The notes beneath the pieces were generated by a model. It was not told the origin of the DNA and searched no databases. It saw only the letters and a list, made by a program, of their open reading frames with translations. Positions 54,349 through 64,000 of a stretch of 64,000 nucleotides of DNA are shown piece after piece. The stretch is from Neurospora tetraspora. Its lineage: Eukaryota; Ascomycota; Sordariomycetes; Sordariales; Sordariaceae. Positions within the stretch are counted from its first letter, which is position 1. Every line of letters starts with the position of its first letter. The position numbers and the translations under genes were made by a program. Location: NCBI RefSeq assembly GCF_033439725.1, contig NW_026944386.1:62001-126000 (forward strand). The letters run 5' to 3'.

Positions 54349-54533
54349 GGAGAAGAAGAGAAGACCTCCAGAGGCGGGGGGAGGCCCTTGTTTAATACCT
54401 AAGGACCCATGGTCTGCCAAGCTTCTGATCAGCCATGTTGGGAAATGTCTTTCTTCCTCTGTATCGCTGTCTGGCGGCACCTTCCTGTCGCATGGGCTTC
54501 CTTCCCGACACAAAGGGGAGTGCTTTCAATCAA
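54349..54533 (+). repeat. right copy of the diverged ~180-bp direct repeat
   Basis: Partner of 45503-45684. The two copies bracket most of the gene-fragment region. Confidence 0.6.
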
Positions 54534-56818
54534 TGTCCACCGAGGCCTGAAAGATGCATGAGGTTGCTGAGACAGTGACACGGCAAGGTGCTATCCTCAC
54601 CGATCCAAGATTCCGCATGAGAGAGCAGGTGGTACCGCCTTTGTGAAGGAAGTCACAAGCCGGGGCGTCACCGTGGGGACCTCAAGTCGTCCATGTGCTC
54701 ACCACAGTCACTACCACTTGTTTCCATGGATGGTTCTGCTCGCAACTGGGAATCTTTGACGCTTCCTCAAGTTGGTTTGACGGGAGAAGAGCCAAAACTG
54801 GCCTGTCAGGTCGTTAGGCCGCCATCACTTACACACCCGATCTGGAAAGCTCGGGTGGGGCGCTACACAGGCAGCTGCCTTGGCCCCTGCCGAATGCTGC
54901 CGCCGCGGCACCTGCAGAGCGGACTTGCCCCTGGCCTCCAAGATGCCACTGCAGCGACCGTGATCCCGTCCTTCAACTTCTGACATCATCCCAACAACCC
55001 AGCATTCCTACTTGGTAGGTAGAGACAGATCCCGTGTGAATGAATGACATCGGATGGAATCAATGCCTCAAGGACTGCATGTGCACGGACTCTGGATGAA
55101 ATGAAGACGCAAATCTGGACTGGACGGTACGGCGGGACCTACTCGGGGCGTCGGGCGATGGGGTTGAGGGTCCATGTCGTTCTTGGCTTGCCAAACTTTC
55201 CTGTTAAGACTGGAAAGGCAAGCAGACGGGACACTTGGACAAACTGAAATGCCGAACAGTGTCCGCGGAGGGTTGCGATGGGACCTGCCATTTTCCTCAA
55301 CCTCCTCCCACCGCATGACGCACCGCAGCACCGAGGAGTCAGGACCCACGCAGGCCGCCGGATCATGACGGGTCCCATCTGGAAGGATATGTCAAGGGGT
55401 TTCCGATCCTGCAGTGAGATCCGTATTGACCACAGCTGAAATTCTCAATCATGACACACCGGATATTTTTTTCCCACTACGCGGCGTAGTTGCTGTCGTG
55501 AGGTCCTGCTGTTCTTGAGTGCGAATCTGTCGATGGCATGGGGCCTGGCATGCCAGTCAAGGTGCCGTCAACGGTTGCTCTCCACCCGGACCTGATCTGG
55601 ATAACGTTTTATCCAGTACTAGAGGTAAGGATGGAGCAGATTTCCAGCGCCCCTTCTTCCTAATAAACATGTCTGTTGAGATGACGCATGGTATTCCCTG
55701 CGTGTATTACCTATGCGTTCTTGTCCATTCTTTGTTTCTCAGAGGTAGTTGACTGTTCTTTGGAGACGTCAAAGAATTGGACCCAAAGCTTGCATGTGAC
55801 ATTTGCGAGACATAAAGGTCGCAAGGTATCCTCCCTTTTTCATCTCGTTTTCCGTTTGTTTTCATCCCAACCAGCGCCACAACAACCATCAAGATGGCAC
55901 CATTTAAACGGCAACATGATTGCTATCCCGCGGTCGGCGGCGGCGGCTCTGCCGCGAATGCACGTGCCGGCACCTCGGTATATGATATTCCAATTTTACT
56001 CCTTATTGACTCTCTGCGTTTGGAAGCTCTGTGTCACTACGTTTGCATCCTTCACGTTAGCAGTCATTGCAATCCATCAAGTGTTGGATGTCGATTATCA
56101 ATGGTCTTCGCCTACCTTTGACTCCATTCCCATTATTCCATTTCATTCCCATCATCGCGTCTTTCTCACCTGGCGATGACTTTGCTCTGTGCCAAAACTG
56201 GGACCTCACAGTCACCAGAGGCCGCCGCGCATGTAGTCAAAATGCCGAGCACACGGACCCAGGAGGACCGTTCACTTACCCCCAAATCCAAAACACCCGA
56301 CTTTTGCACAAGATCCCGACACCGCGTCCAGACTTCAGAAAACACCAAGATCAACCCATCTTGACCGAAAATGCCAAGATACCTAACCATGTTGCTCAAT
56401 ACTCCCCCTCGAGCCAAACATGGCAGTAATGAGGTTATCCACAAGTGACTCCCCATTCTTCTATACTCCCAAACACCAATGTTGGACACAGGCTAGTAAA
56501 ACCCAGTGGGAAAAAGGTCTCTGTGACTCTATCATTGGTGCAAACCTTCTTCTTACTCCGTTCACTTCGACACAACTGGTAACCAAAGCCGCCGCCCCCT
56601 TCGCGCCCTTCTCTCCTCTCTTGCACCGAGTCAACCAATTTTTCCATCACTGTGTGTGTATCTATGACCGGAAACATATGTTCAAGAGCAGAGTGCCTAC
56701 GGTCCATTTTCGTCTCACTGCTTTCGTTTTGCATTTCCTACCATGTATCTGTTGAAGCCATCACCATGTCTTAGCTTCCTTGGCACAAGGCGGATACGAT
56801 CCACACATAGCTACCGTG
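54534..56818. other. about 2.3 kb without a convincing gene
   Basis: Mixed composition. An ATG at 55894 has a leader-like context (CT-rich, ATCAAGATGGCACC) but opens only a 75-codon frame without a motif. ORFs on the two strands overlap throughout. Nothing identified. Confidence 0.4.
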
Positions 56819-56826
56819 TATATAAG
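56819..56826 (+). promoter_or_regulatory. TATA box
   Basis: TATATAAG 103-110 bp upstream of the ATG at 56929, followed by a CT-rich initiator-like stretch (CTCTCTTTCTCTCTCTTCAC). This is a convincing fungal core promoter layout. Confidence 0.55.
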
Positions 56827-56928
56827 TCGGACTTCGTCCTCTTTCCTTGCATTGCTCTCTTTCTCTCTCTTCACTCAATCAAGACATTCAACACCACATT
56901 CGTCGTCTCTCGTGATCACCTCCTCCGC

Positions 56929-57858
56929 ATGGTTCAACAGTATCCATGTTTTGTCTTGCCGAATATCACTGACACAACCCAGAACAGAGTTGAGAAGAAA
57001 GGGGGGAAGAGGGGGGGGAAGAGGGGGGGGAAGAAGAAGCCTGCCGCTGTAGAAGTACGTATACGCCGTCCGTTCGGCTTTGAAGAGCCCTCACCCACTA
57101 GCAGTATGTAACTAACTTCAATCTGGCAGAGGATCATGGTAAATAGCTGTTCAGATTTCGACTCGTTGATATGCAGGCTGGCTAATATAGGTCACATGAC
57201 GCCTAGGACACCACCAAGGAGGTATGTACAATATCATGCAAGGACGCTAACCCAGCGAGTGCCTAGACACACGTTTGGCTAACACTGATAAAGGCCTTCA
57301 ATACCAGGATCGAAGCCTCCGACAAGCAGGCAACAGTGAGTAAATCTTATTCATTAGTATAATGTGCATAAGTCGGTTACTAATCGGTACATTTGTATAG
57401 GAATGGGCGGCCCAAATGCTGTGTAACAAAAAACAGCATGACAAGAGGCAAGCGGACTTGCAAGCAAAGCTCCAAAATCAGCGCGCCGTCCGAGCGGTAA
57501 ATTTATACTATCCTCAACATTAATACTCTAATCTTTAGAAACACTTACTAACAATATCGATTAGGAACTGGTAAAAGACCGGGACAACGCGCCCACCAGG
57601 GCCGAGCTGGAGGCCGAAATGGCCGCAAGTACATTCGTTGTATCAAATTTGTCGCCAAATACATCCAGAGTCTAACATAGATTCAGAGAATGGTGGCCGA
57701 CCCCGCCGACTCCGACGCTGACGCCGGCCCCGCCGATGAGCCCAAGCGGGGCAAGGATGCCTCCAAAGATTCTGGTTATGCTGTATGTTACCTCGCCTTA
57801 CCCTCCAATCAAGGCTTCTTCTGTCATCAGTTAACTAACCTATTCTCCCCAGGACTGA
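56929..57858 (+). CDS. seven-exon orphan protein, about 146 aa
   Basis: Exons 56929-57054, 57207-57221, 57294-57335, 57401-57496, 57565-57624, 57687-57782 and 57853-57858 all join in phase 0. Introns have good sites, except intron 5, which fits only as a GC-AG intron (GCAAGT donor at 57625). The product has a Gly/Lys/Arg-rich patch ([16 protein letters not shown], residues 24-39), a charged helical middle ([20 protein letters not shown]) and an acidic tail ([16 protein letters not shown]). No family recognised. The basic patch and acidic tail suggest nucleic-acid or chromatin binding (inference). The last exon codes one residue and uses an acceptor inside a histone H4 relic. Confidence 0.5.
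56992..57039 (+). repeat. homopurine, G-run tract
   Basis: 48 consecutive purines with three long G-runs (6, 8 and 8 G) separated by AAGA, inside exon 1 of the orphan gene, where they encode Gly/Lys/Arg. Could form triplex or G-quadruplex structure. Confidence 0.75.
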
Positions 57859-57971
57859 GCCGTAACGCCGTCACCTACACCGAGCACGCCAAGCGCAAGA
57901 CCGTCACCTCGCTCGACGTTGTCTACGCCCTCGAGCGCCAGGGCCGTACCCTCTACGGTTTCGGTGGTTAA
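57790..57971 (+). pseudogene. histone H4 3' exon fragment
   Basis: The frame from about 57861 reads [20 protein letters not shown] then [16 protein letters not shown] and stop, the last ~37 residues of histone H4, with Lys to Glu at the usual ALKRQG position and Asn for Asp in RDAV. The preceding CTAACCTATTCTCCCCAG looks like the 3' end of an H4 intron. The first two thirds of H4 are absent, and the upstream exons do not join this frame. Confidence 0.8.
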
Positions 57972-58180
57972 ATGTGACCATGAAGCTTTATACTTCTGGT
58001 TAGGGGACGTTCACGACGATAGGGAGAACAACAAACGAGCGATTGATTACTACAACATTGGCATGAAACTTTGGGCGAATTTTTGTGTTGCGATTCAAGT
58101 TTTGATACAGCCGCACAAGGGAATGGGTTTCTTTGGGGCACCATCTGATGTAACTTGTTCTCTTTGTATTTTTTAGTTGT

Positions 58181-59332
58181 TTAGAGCTGGAAACACTCTA
58201 CCCCAGCAGGCGCACCGAACCAGGTCCCTAACTCATCCACATTCTCCTCTTCTCGGTCCCTCTTGGCCATAAAGAAGTCGGTCAACTTTGGTGTCTCTTC
58301 CTCTTCTTCTTCAGGCCAATCCACCTTCACCCCTCTCTTGGTTTCCAACATGTCTTTTGCCGTTCCCCAAGAGAATCGGCATTCGGGACCCCAGCCGAAA
58401 ACGGGATGCATGTTTTGCTTGAGCCAGGAGACGCATTTGCTGTCGGAGGGGTAGCCTGAGCCCCAGGCCATTGCTTCGTTTGTCTCCACGCCCTTTTCCT
58501 CGTCCTCCTCCTCTGCTGCTTTTGGCGAATCGATTTGGGTTTTTGATGGTTCGTCAACATCCATAGCATCTGTGCCATTCGTGCCCGCTGTGTCCCCCCT
58601 CTCCAGCTTTGCGCGCTTCTCAGTCCCACCTTCATCGTCCCTTTTCCTCTTCCGCATCTGCTTACTCCGATCCGCCCACAACACCTCCAGCGCAATATCC
58701 CTTGTAACCTTGGCCACCACCGACGCCGCCGATACCACGGGGTACAGCGAATCCGCCTTCTTGGCGACCGTAATCTTCGCCGTCGGGAACACCCGTTCCA
58801 ACTTCTTCTGATAAGCCGCCGGCTGCCCAATCGTGTCGATGAAGATATCGGTGATATTGACGCCCCGCTCGTAGATGCCCTTTATCAGAGCGATGGTGGC
58901 GTCCATAGCTTGCTGGTTGAGGTTGTAGATCTGGGCTTTGCTGGCTTTGAGCATGCCGCTCGAAATCGACAACGGGCTCAAGGACGACGTCGCATACCCG
59001 CAGTTGTCGTGCAGCTCGGTATCTTTGGTGCAGAGTTCCTTCATTAGGGACAGACGGACGGCAGGAGTCAAGACTTTGGAGTCGTCAAAGCTGTGTTTTT
59101 GTTTTAGGAGCGGGTCGGAGAGCGTGAGCGGGAGGTAGAAGGCCGAGTAGACCATGGGACCGAGGACGGGACCGCGGCCGGCTTCGTCAACGCCTAGGCA
59201 GCAGGGGGTGTTGTCGGCGAGGAGTTGAGGAGGAGTTGGCGAGAAGTAGGTGTTGGAGGCGCCGGAGAGGAGGGCGGGAGGGGAGATGGTCGGGGGCAGG
59301 AAGGGTCCTGCTTCGTCTTGGGAGTCGGCCAT
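58181..59332 (-). CDS. rnh201: ribonuclease H2 subunit A
   Basis: Single ORF of 383 residues. The type 2 RNase H signature GVDEAGRGPVLGPMVY lies at 47-62 (catalytic D49, E50). FIDTIG at 164-169 gives D166, and KKADSLYPVVSAASVVAKVT gives D194. Residues ~226-290 form a charged insert (KRKRDDEGGTEKRAKLERGD and an acidic run) that interrupts the conserved core, as in other fungal orthologues. The C-terminal SKCVSWLKQNMHPVFGWGPE is typical. The catalytic subunit removes ribonucleotides and RNA primers from DNA in the nucleus. It diverges from CENP-C across a 529-bp gap. Confidence 0.93.
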   Translation of the reverse strand: MADSQDEAGPFLPPTISPPALLSGASNTYFSPTPPQLLADNTPCCLGVDEAGRGPVLGPMVYSAFYLPLTLSDPLLKQKHSFDDSKVLTPAVRLSLMKELCTKDTELHDNCGYATSSLSPLSISSGMLKASKAQIYNLNQQAMDATIALIKGIYERGVNITDIFIDTIGQPAAYQKKLERVFPTAKITVAKKADSLYPVVSAASVVAKVTRDIALEVLWADRSKQMRKRKRDDEGGTEKRAKLERGDTAGTNGTDAMDVDEPSKTQIDSPKAAEEEDEEKGVETNEAMAWGSGYPSDSKCVSWLKQNMHPVFGWGPECRFSWGTAKDMLETKRGVKVDWPEEEEEETPKLTDFFMAKRDREEENVDELGTWFGAPAGVECFQL

Positions 59333-59861
59333 GGTGCTGGTTAGTTAGTTACTGTTGTCGTGGTTATGGTTGGTGTTATTTTGGATTGGAGATTGGGAAT
59401 GGTCGTTCGATTGATGGCGGGAAGATTCGGGATGCTGGGTGGGCAAGAATTGGGTGTTTGTAGAAGACTATCAGTATCAAGTTGTCACAGAAAAGAAAGT
59501 TGACGTTGGGGGACGCGTCTGGTAACGCGCCGACCAATCACAAGCTCCATGTTAAAGAGTTGATACCCCACTCCCACGGAGCCCAAGGTCTCCACCCTGG
59601 TCTCCCCGTCACGGGTCTCTTTCCAGCGGGCAACGGCACTGCAGAAGCACGACACGCCCAGCATCAACAACCCCGTCTCCCGTGCCCATTCATTGCTGGT
59701 CCCATCTCCAATTGTCCTTGCTGTTCCATCTTCGGCCGCCCGCGCAAACTTCAATTGCTTTCTTCACAGTGCACACCCGCGTGCAACAACACGCGACGAC
59801 CGACTGAACGAAAGCTAGCATCATCGCGACGACAGACGACAGACAACGACAAATCAACAAG
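59333..59861. other. bidirectional promoter region, RNase H2A and CENP-C
   Basis: 529 bp between divergent starts. Small conflicting ORFs only. The right end is CGACGACAGACGACAGACAAC-rich, a leader-like stretch ending CAACAAGATGG. Confidence 0.55.
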
Positions 59862-62322
59862 ATGGCGCCACGACCGCCAGGAGCGCGGCGCAGTCTGTTC
59901 CCCGAGCCAGAGCACGTCTACGAGTTGGGAGTTGCTGGCCGGTATGCGCTCACGAATATCTCTCCATCTCCACGCAATACTAACAAACTGTCCAGCAAAA
60001 CCGGTGTCACTCTAAAAGACTCGGGCATCCGCGACGAACATGGCATGCAACCTCTCGAAGACCTCTTCTCCTCTCCCCACAAGCCGACCGAGGACCGCGA
60101 TGAAGACGAAGGCGAGGACGACGAAGACGGTGGCGCCTCGGAGGATGGTAGGGCAGACAGCGAGGATATGGACATCACCACAAGTACGTTTCCTAGTCAC
60201 ACGGACATTAACGCGCCGCGCAATTGCTAACTCGATCCCGTGCAATAGCCTCTGGAATTGCCCCTGCGGCTCTCCTCAACGGCAACGCCAGCCGACTTCC
60301 CCTCCCCGTCAACCGCACCAACCGATCACCTGTCAAGGTCGTCGTCAACTCGCCCGCGCGGAATCGTCTAATGGCGCGCAGCTCATCGCCCACTCGTGGA
60401 TCGCTTGGTGCCAACAAAGAAAACTACGATCGCGGTTCCTCTTCCCAGCCTGCAGAAGATATCAACACTGCTAGGCGGAGACTGAACTTTGAGGCTCTCA
60501 AGGCGGGTGGACGCTCCCTATCTCAACCGACTACGACGAACGGTATCAACGGGTTGAATGGGTATTACGATGAAGCGGAGGAAGAGGAACAAGAGAACGC
60601 TGCGGTGCCGGATGAGACTGATGCGTTCATTGAGGAGTCTATGGCCATGTTGGAGGATGACGGGGAGGTTGAGGAGGAGGAGCCCGTCGAACAGGAAGAG
60701 GAGGGACCAGAGGAAAGTCCTCAAGTTGCGTCTGCGCCGGCGGCCAAGAAGAAGCCTGGAAGGAAACCCAAAGCCAAGGAACCCTCCCCAGCACCCGCGC
60801 CGGCAAAGCGTGGACGGAAACCTGCTGCGCCCGTGGTAGAAGAGGAGGAGCAGGAAGAAGAGGAAGAAGCAGAGGCAGAACCAGAAGAAGTCGCGCCCAA
60901 GGTTGCTGGCAAGCGAGGAAGGGGAGCCGAGGGCAAGACCGCAGCCGTGGAAGAACCAGCTCCCGCAGCCAAACCAGGCAGGAAACGGCGCACCGTGGAA
61001 GAACCCGCTACCGATGCCCAAGATTCCTCCGCCAGTCGCCAATCCAAGCGCCAACGTACCGAGACCGCGCCAGCACCCGCCAAGGGCAGAGGAAGGCCGA
61101 GGAAGTCACTCACCCCAGCGCCAGAGGAAGTCGAGGAACCAGAACCAGAACCAGTCCAAGCCGGTCCCTCGCGATCCAAGGCAGCCAAAGGAAAGGGTAG
61201 AGCCCCAACCCCCGCCGCCGAACCCGTCAACGAGAAGGCCACCAAGGGCACCAAGGCCACTAAACAGAAAGGCGGTCGCAAGCGCCAACCCTCTCCCGCA
61301 CCCGCCGCCGATGCCGATACCTCCATTGCCATCCCCCGCGGTCCTCCCCTTCCCAAGTCGCGCGGCCTCGTCATCAACCGGCGCGAAGTCCCCGGCGACA
61401 GCAGCGCCATCATCCGCACGCGCTCCGGTCGGCACTCCTTCAAGCCCCTGGCCTACTGGCGCAACGAGCACGTCGACTACGAATACGAGGAAGACGAATT
61501 CGTCGCCGATCACGCCCCCAAGTCCTTCAAGGGATCCAGTGCCGGGGAGGTGCGCAAGAGGAAATTCGTCCTGCCCACCATCAAAGAAGTCGTGCGCGTC
61601 CAAGAAGAAGTCGTTGATTTCTCCCGCAGCCGTGGCCGGGGCACCAAGCGCGGCGGCAATGCTGCTGCTGGTGGCGGTTCCCGCCGGGCCCAAAAAGACG
61701 AAGACCCCTCCCCGCCCGAACCCTGGGAACTCAACCCCGGTATTCTGGGCGGCGACGTGGTCACTTGGTACCCACAGCACGAATTCCACCCGCCCGCGCT
61801 GGACGACGAGGTCGAAGTGCAGGAGAAGCAGCTGGCTATTTCGGGCCGAGCCATTCGCACGCAAAAGGTCAAGGACGCGGCGTTTAGGTATGCCAAGACG
61901 GTCAACGAAGGCTTCTTTGGCGCGGGGGTGGTGGATCTGCCGCCGGGCGCGGTCAAGAGGCCCAAGAACTCACGCAAAATGTTCATGACGTTTTTTGTGT
62001 ATACGGGGAGGGTGTTGGTGACGGTTAATGAGACGGTGTTTAGGATTGGGAGGGGGGGGATGTGGTTCGTGCCCAGGGGTATGTTCCATCACTCCATACA
62101 CTACTTTGACATGTTGATGGTGTTGTAAACGGAACTGACACTGGGCTAACGAACGAAACAGGCAACTACTACTCCATTGAAAACGACTACGACCAACCTG
62201 CTCGCGTCTTCTTCTCGCAGGGGTGCGAGGTGCAGGTTAGGCCATCTGAGGAGGGCGAGGAAGGGACTGGTGCGGAGAACTCCATGATGGATACCTCTGC
62301 TGCTGCTTCTGCTTCTGCTTAG
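59862..62322 (+). CDS. mif2: centromere protein C (Mif2/CENP-C), about 752 aa
   Basis: Exons 59862-59941, 59996-60183, 60249-62078 and 62162-62322 join with consistent phases. The N-terminus (RPPGARRSLFPEPEHVYELG, then KTGVTLKDSGIRDEHGMQPL) matches the Mif2 N-terminal region. The middle is disordered with acidic runs and AT-hook-like basic motifs (KKPGRKPK, KRGRKPA, KGRGRPRK). RTRSGRHSFKPLAYWRNEHV at about 476-495 is the CENP-C motif that binds the CENP-A nucleosome. The last ~100 residues form the dimerising cupin domain (MFMTFFVYTGRVLVTVNETV..GMWFVPRGNYYSIEN). An inner kinetochore protein, essential in fungi. Confidence 0.93.
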
Positions 62323-63349
62323 GCTTAGGCTTAAGCTCTGTGTTCCTTTGTGGGCGGAGTCCATAGTTTTGAGGGATTGATGTGTAGGTTTGTCGAATGG
62401 TGTTGAAGTACCCAGGGAGTGTTTTTGATGTTTGAACCCCTTTTGTTCTCCCTTTTGGGGAATGACGGAGTTGTTGGCTTTCTTTTCTTGTTATGATAGT
62501 TGCTGGTTAGACCATCGTCCGGTCGGTTGGTTGTTGTGGTTTCCTGGGACCCGATTCTTCGCTTGTTTACCTTGTCCGACGAGTACCCGGTCTCATTTCT
62601 CGTTGGGAAGTCAATATGTCACAGAAGGACACAGATGGATGGACACAAGATTCTTGCTTGAGTACTATTTATTTCCCGTCGCTGTTCAAGCCACTGTCAG
62701 GTTACCTCTTTGCTGCCCCCTGCTGATTGGGAGTCTAAAATGGGAATTGGGAGGCGCTTTTCTTCTTGTTCTTGTGTTGTGTTGCTTGGAATTTCTCATT
62801 CAAACTTGTTTATATCTTATAGATTGCTGCTGTCGGTAGCATCACCGGAGTGGTTAAGTCAAGGCAGGCTAGGCAACATAGGTTCCAAAAGCAGTATTGG
62901 TATTCAAATTGGGAGCGAACATTGTCAATCACATGCATGCCATTAACTCGTCTGCCGTGATGTCCATCACACGTTCAACGGTTCGTTGAGAGCACCAACA
63001 CGTTCGAACACAAGCCGAAACCCCCCGTCTCAGAGACTGAACAGCCTTGACGCACAGCCGTGATGTGTCTTGTTGATTTGTATGCACGAGATGGCTTCGT
63101 GCGACTAGTGAGGGACGTGTAGACGTTAATGAACCCAAATGATGAACCAAAAAGGATTGAAACTCCTAGATCTAAACACGAACATGAAGTGACTTTATAC
63201 CTTTCTATATCTTACTATATCACCCACTCAGACACTCCGACACTCCTACAACAGGTTCAACATCCGCTTGCTGGCTGCAACTCGCTACACTTAACTCCCT
63301 TTTTTTCCACCTTTTCCCTTCCTTACTGGTTTCACCTCTCAGACAACCC
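62323..63349. other. convergent intergenic region, no gene seen
   Basis: About 1 kb between the ends of CENP-C and SEY1. T-rich, with an ORF at 62432-62839 that is Leu/Cys-rich but unsupported. Probably two long 3' untranslated regions. Confidence 0.5.
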
Positions 63350-64000
63350 CTAGATGTCATCCTCCGCCTCCAGCCCCGTCTCCCTCCTCTTGCCGTTGCT
63401 ATCCAGCGTATCCATGCTGATTCCACTCTCAACTCTCTGAGCGTTCTTTGGAGGCATCCCCAAAGCTCCCCTGGCTCCCTCGTGGTTCTCCAAAAAGTCC
63501 CTCAGCTTGGCCTTGCCGATCTCCATGCCTTGCGTAGAAGCGGCGTTGGCCATCTGCATCATTGGCCCCAGGAGGTTGAGGCTGTAGGCGACGTAGGTGC
63601 CGCCGCTGATGAGAAGGAGGAGGATGAAGAGGACTGGGTTGCGCAGGACTGTTTGGTTGGTTAGTACTCGCGTCGAGAAGAGAAAAAGGAGGAGAAAAGG
63701 AGGAGGAGAAAAACTTACCCATAACGAACTCATTCCAACCCAGCACAAGCAACACGGCATAAAAGTAGAGCGGCACCTGCGTGATCCCTCCAATCGCGCT
63801 CCTCTTGGCTTCGACATAGACTCCATCGGCCATCTTCTTAAACCTCACCACCAAATCCTGCCTCTTGGGTTCGCTCAAAATCGTCGTCTCCTCCTCAAGG
63901 GACTTACCCTCGTCCTCGTCAACGCCACCGATCGGCGTCAGGTCCTCTTCATCACCCGGCTCGACACCGTGCGGCTGGGGACCGACAAACTCGACCAAGT
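63350..64000 (-). CDS. sey1: SEY1 (RHD3-type ER-fusion GTPase), C-terminal part
   Basis: Partial gene running off the right edge. One exon covers 64000-63719, then a 70-bp intron (63649-63718), then the last exon 63648-63350. The readable part holds an acidic linker, [20 protein letters not shown], two closely spaced transmembrane helices ([19 protein letters not shown] and [20 protein letters not shown]) and the conserved tail [20 protein letters not shown]. This hairpin-in-membrane plus amphipathic tail is characteristic of SEY1/atlastin-type GTPases that fuse ER tubules. The GTPase domain lies outside the window. Confidence 0.92.

Noticed and set aside
45503-54533. the ~180-bp direct repeats as LTRs of one 9-kb element
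   Set aside because: They are too diverged, have no TG..CA ends, target duplication or primer site, and enclose no retroelement genes.
60721-61988. long minus-strand ORFs and plus-frame ORFs over CENP-C
   Set aside because: They come from repetitive Glu/Pro/Ala/Lys codons of the real gene and contain no domain.
1-64000. CRISPR arrays, bacterial operons or ribosome-binding sites
   Set aside because: The window is clearly fungal nuclear DNA with spliced genes. The regular short repeats (10-bp, 18-bp, 31-bp) are minisatellites without spacers.

Overview
The window looks like a chromosome segment of a filamentous ascomycete, most likely a sordariomycete close to Neurospora or Sordaria. The evidence is short introns (about 50-120 bp) with CTAAC-type branch points, GC-rich coding blocks alternating with very AT-rich, TpA-rich blocks that look RIP-mutated, and typical fungal proteins (CENP-C/Mif2, SEY1, RNase H2A, Med18, guanine deaminase, a Zn2Cys6 factor, WD-like secreted proteins). 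The species assignment is an inference.

Layout. 1-3.4 kb: RIP-decayed DNA with a 10-bp minisatellite and a Fot1/pogo-type DNA transposon (673-2844) that still has ~100-bp inverted ends and TA flanks. 3.4-13.1 kb: a 5'-truncated PhoD phosphatase, a conserved hypothetical protein, a three-domain kinase-HAD-UPRT protein, a DUF7730 protein and two coiled-coil proteins. 13.3-20.0 kb: a coding gene split by a complete but RIP-mutated Ty1/copia element (13926-19868; 187-bp TG..CA LTRs, GATTT target duplication, a primer site matching the initiator tRNA-Met anticodon arm). The host frame resumes exactly after the second target duplication. 20-36 kb: small genes, a HET-type C-terminal remnant with WW-like repeats, a 239-bp inverted-repeat element, a secreted protein with a frameshifted last exon, a coiled-coil gene, a tRNA-His 5' half, guanine deaminase, two related secreted WD-like proteins, a single-pass membrane protein and Med18. 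36.4-41.8 kb: a second complete, heavily RIP-mutated copia element (164-bp LTRs, GTTTC target duplication). 42.6-44.6 kb: a five-exon Zn2Cys6 regulator.

45.5-58 kb is the most unusual part. It holds almost no intact genes but many recognisable pieces of unrelated ones: a CAF1/PARN nuclease, an Hsp70 ATPase start, xanthine dehydrogenase, COP9 subunit 2 (intron retained, one nonsense codon) and histone H4. Among them lie at least seven copies of a short gene-start module (ATG, then Ser/Ala-Gly), nearly all on the minus strand. Diverged ~180-bp direct repeats flank most of this block. A 146-residue, seven-exon gene (56929-57858) lies against the H4 relic.

58.2-64 kb returns to housekeeping genes: RNase H2A and CENP-C diverge from a 529-bp intergenic region, and the C-terminal exons of SEY1 run off the right edge.

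Exon boundaries were derived by eye from splice consensus and phase. Family names come from motif recognition without any database search.
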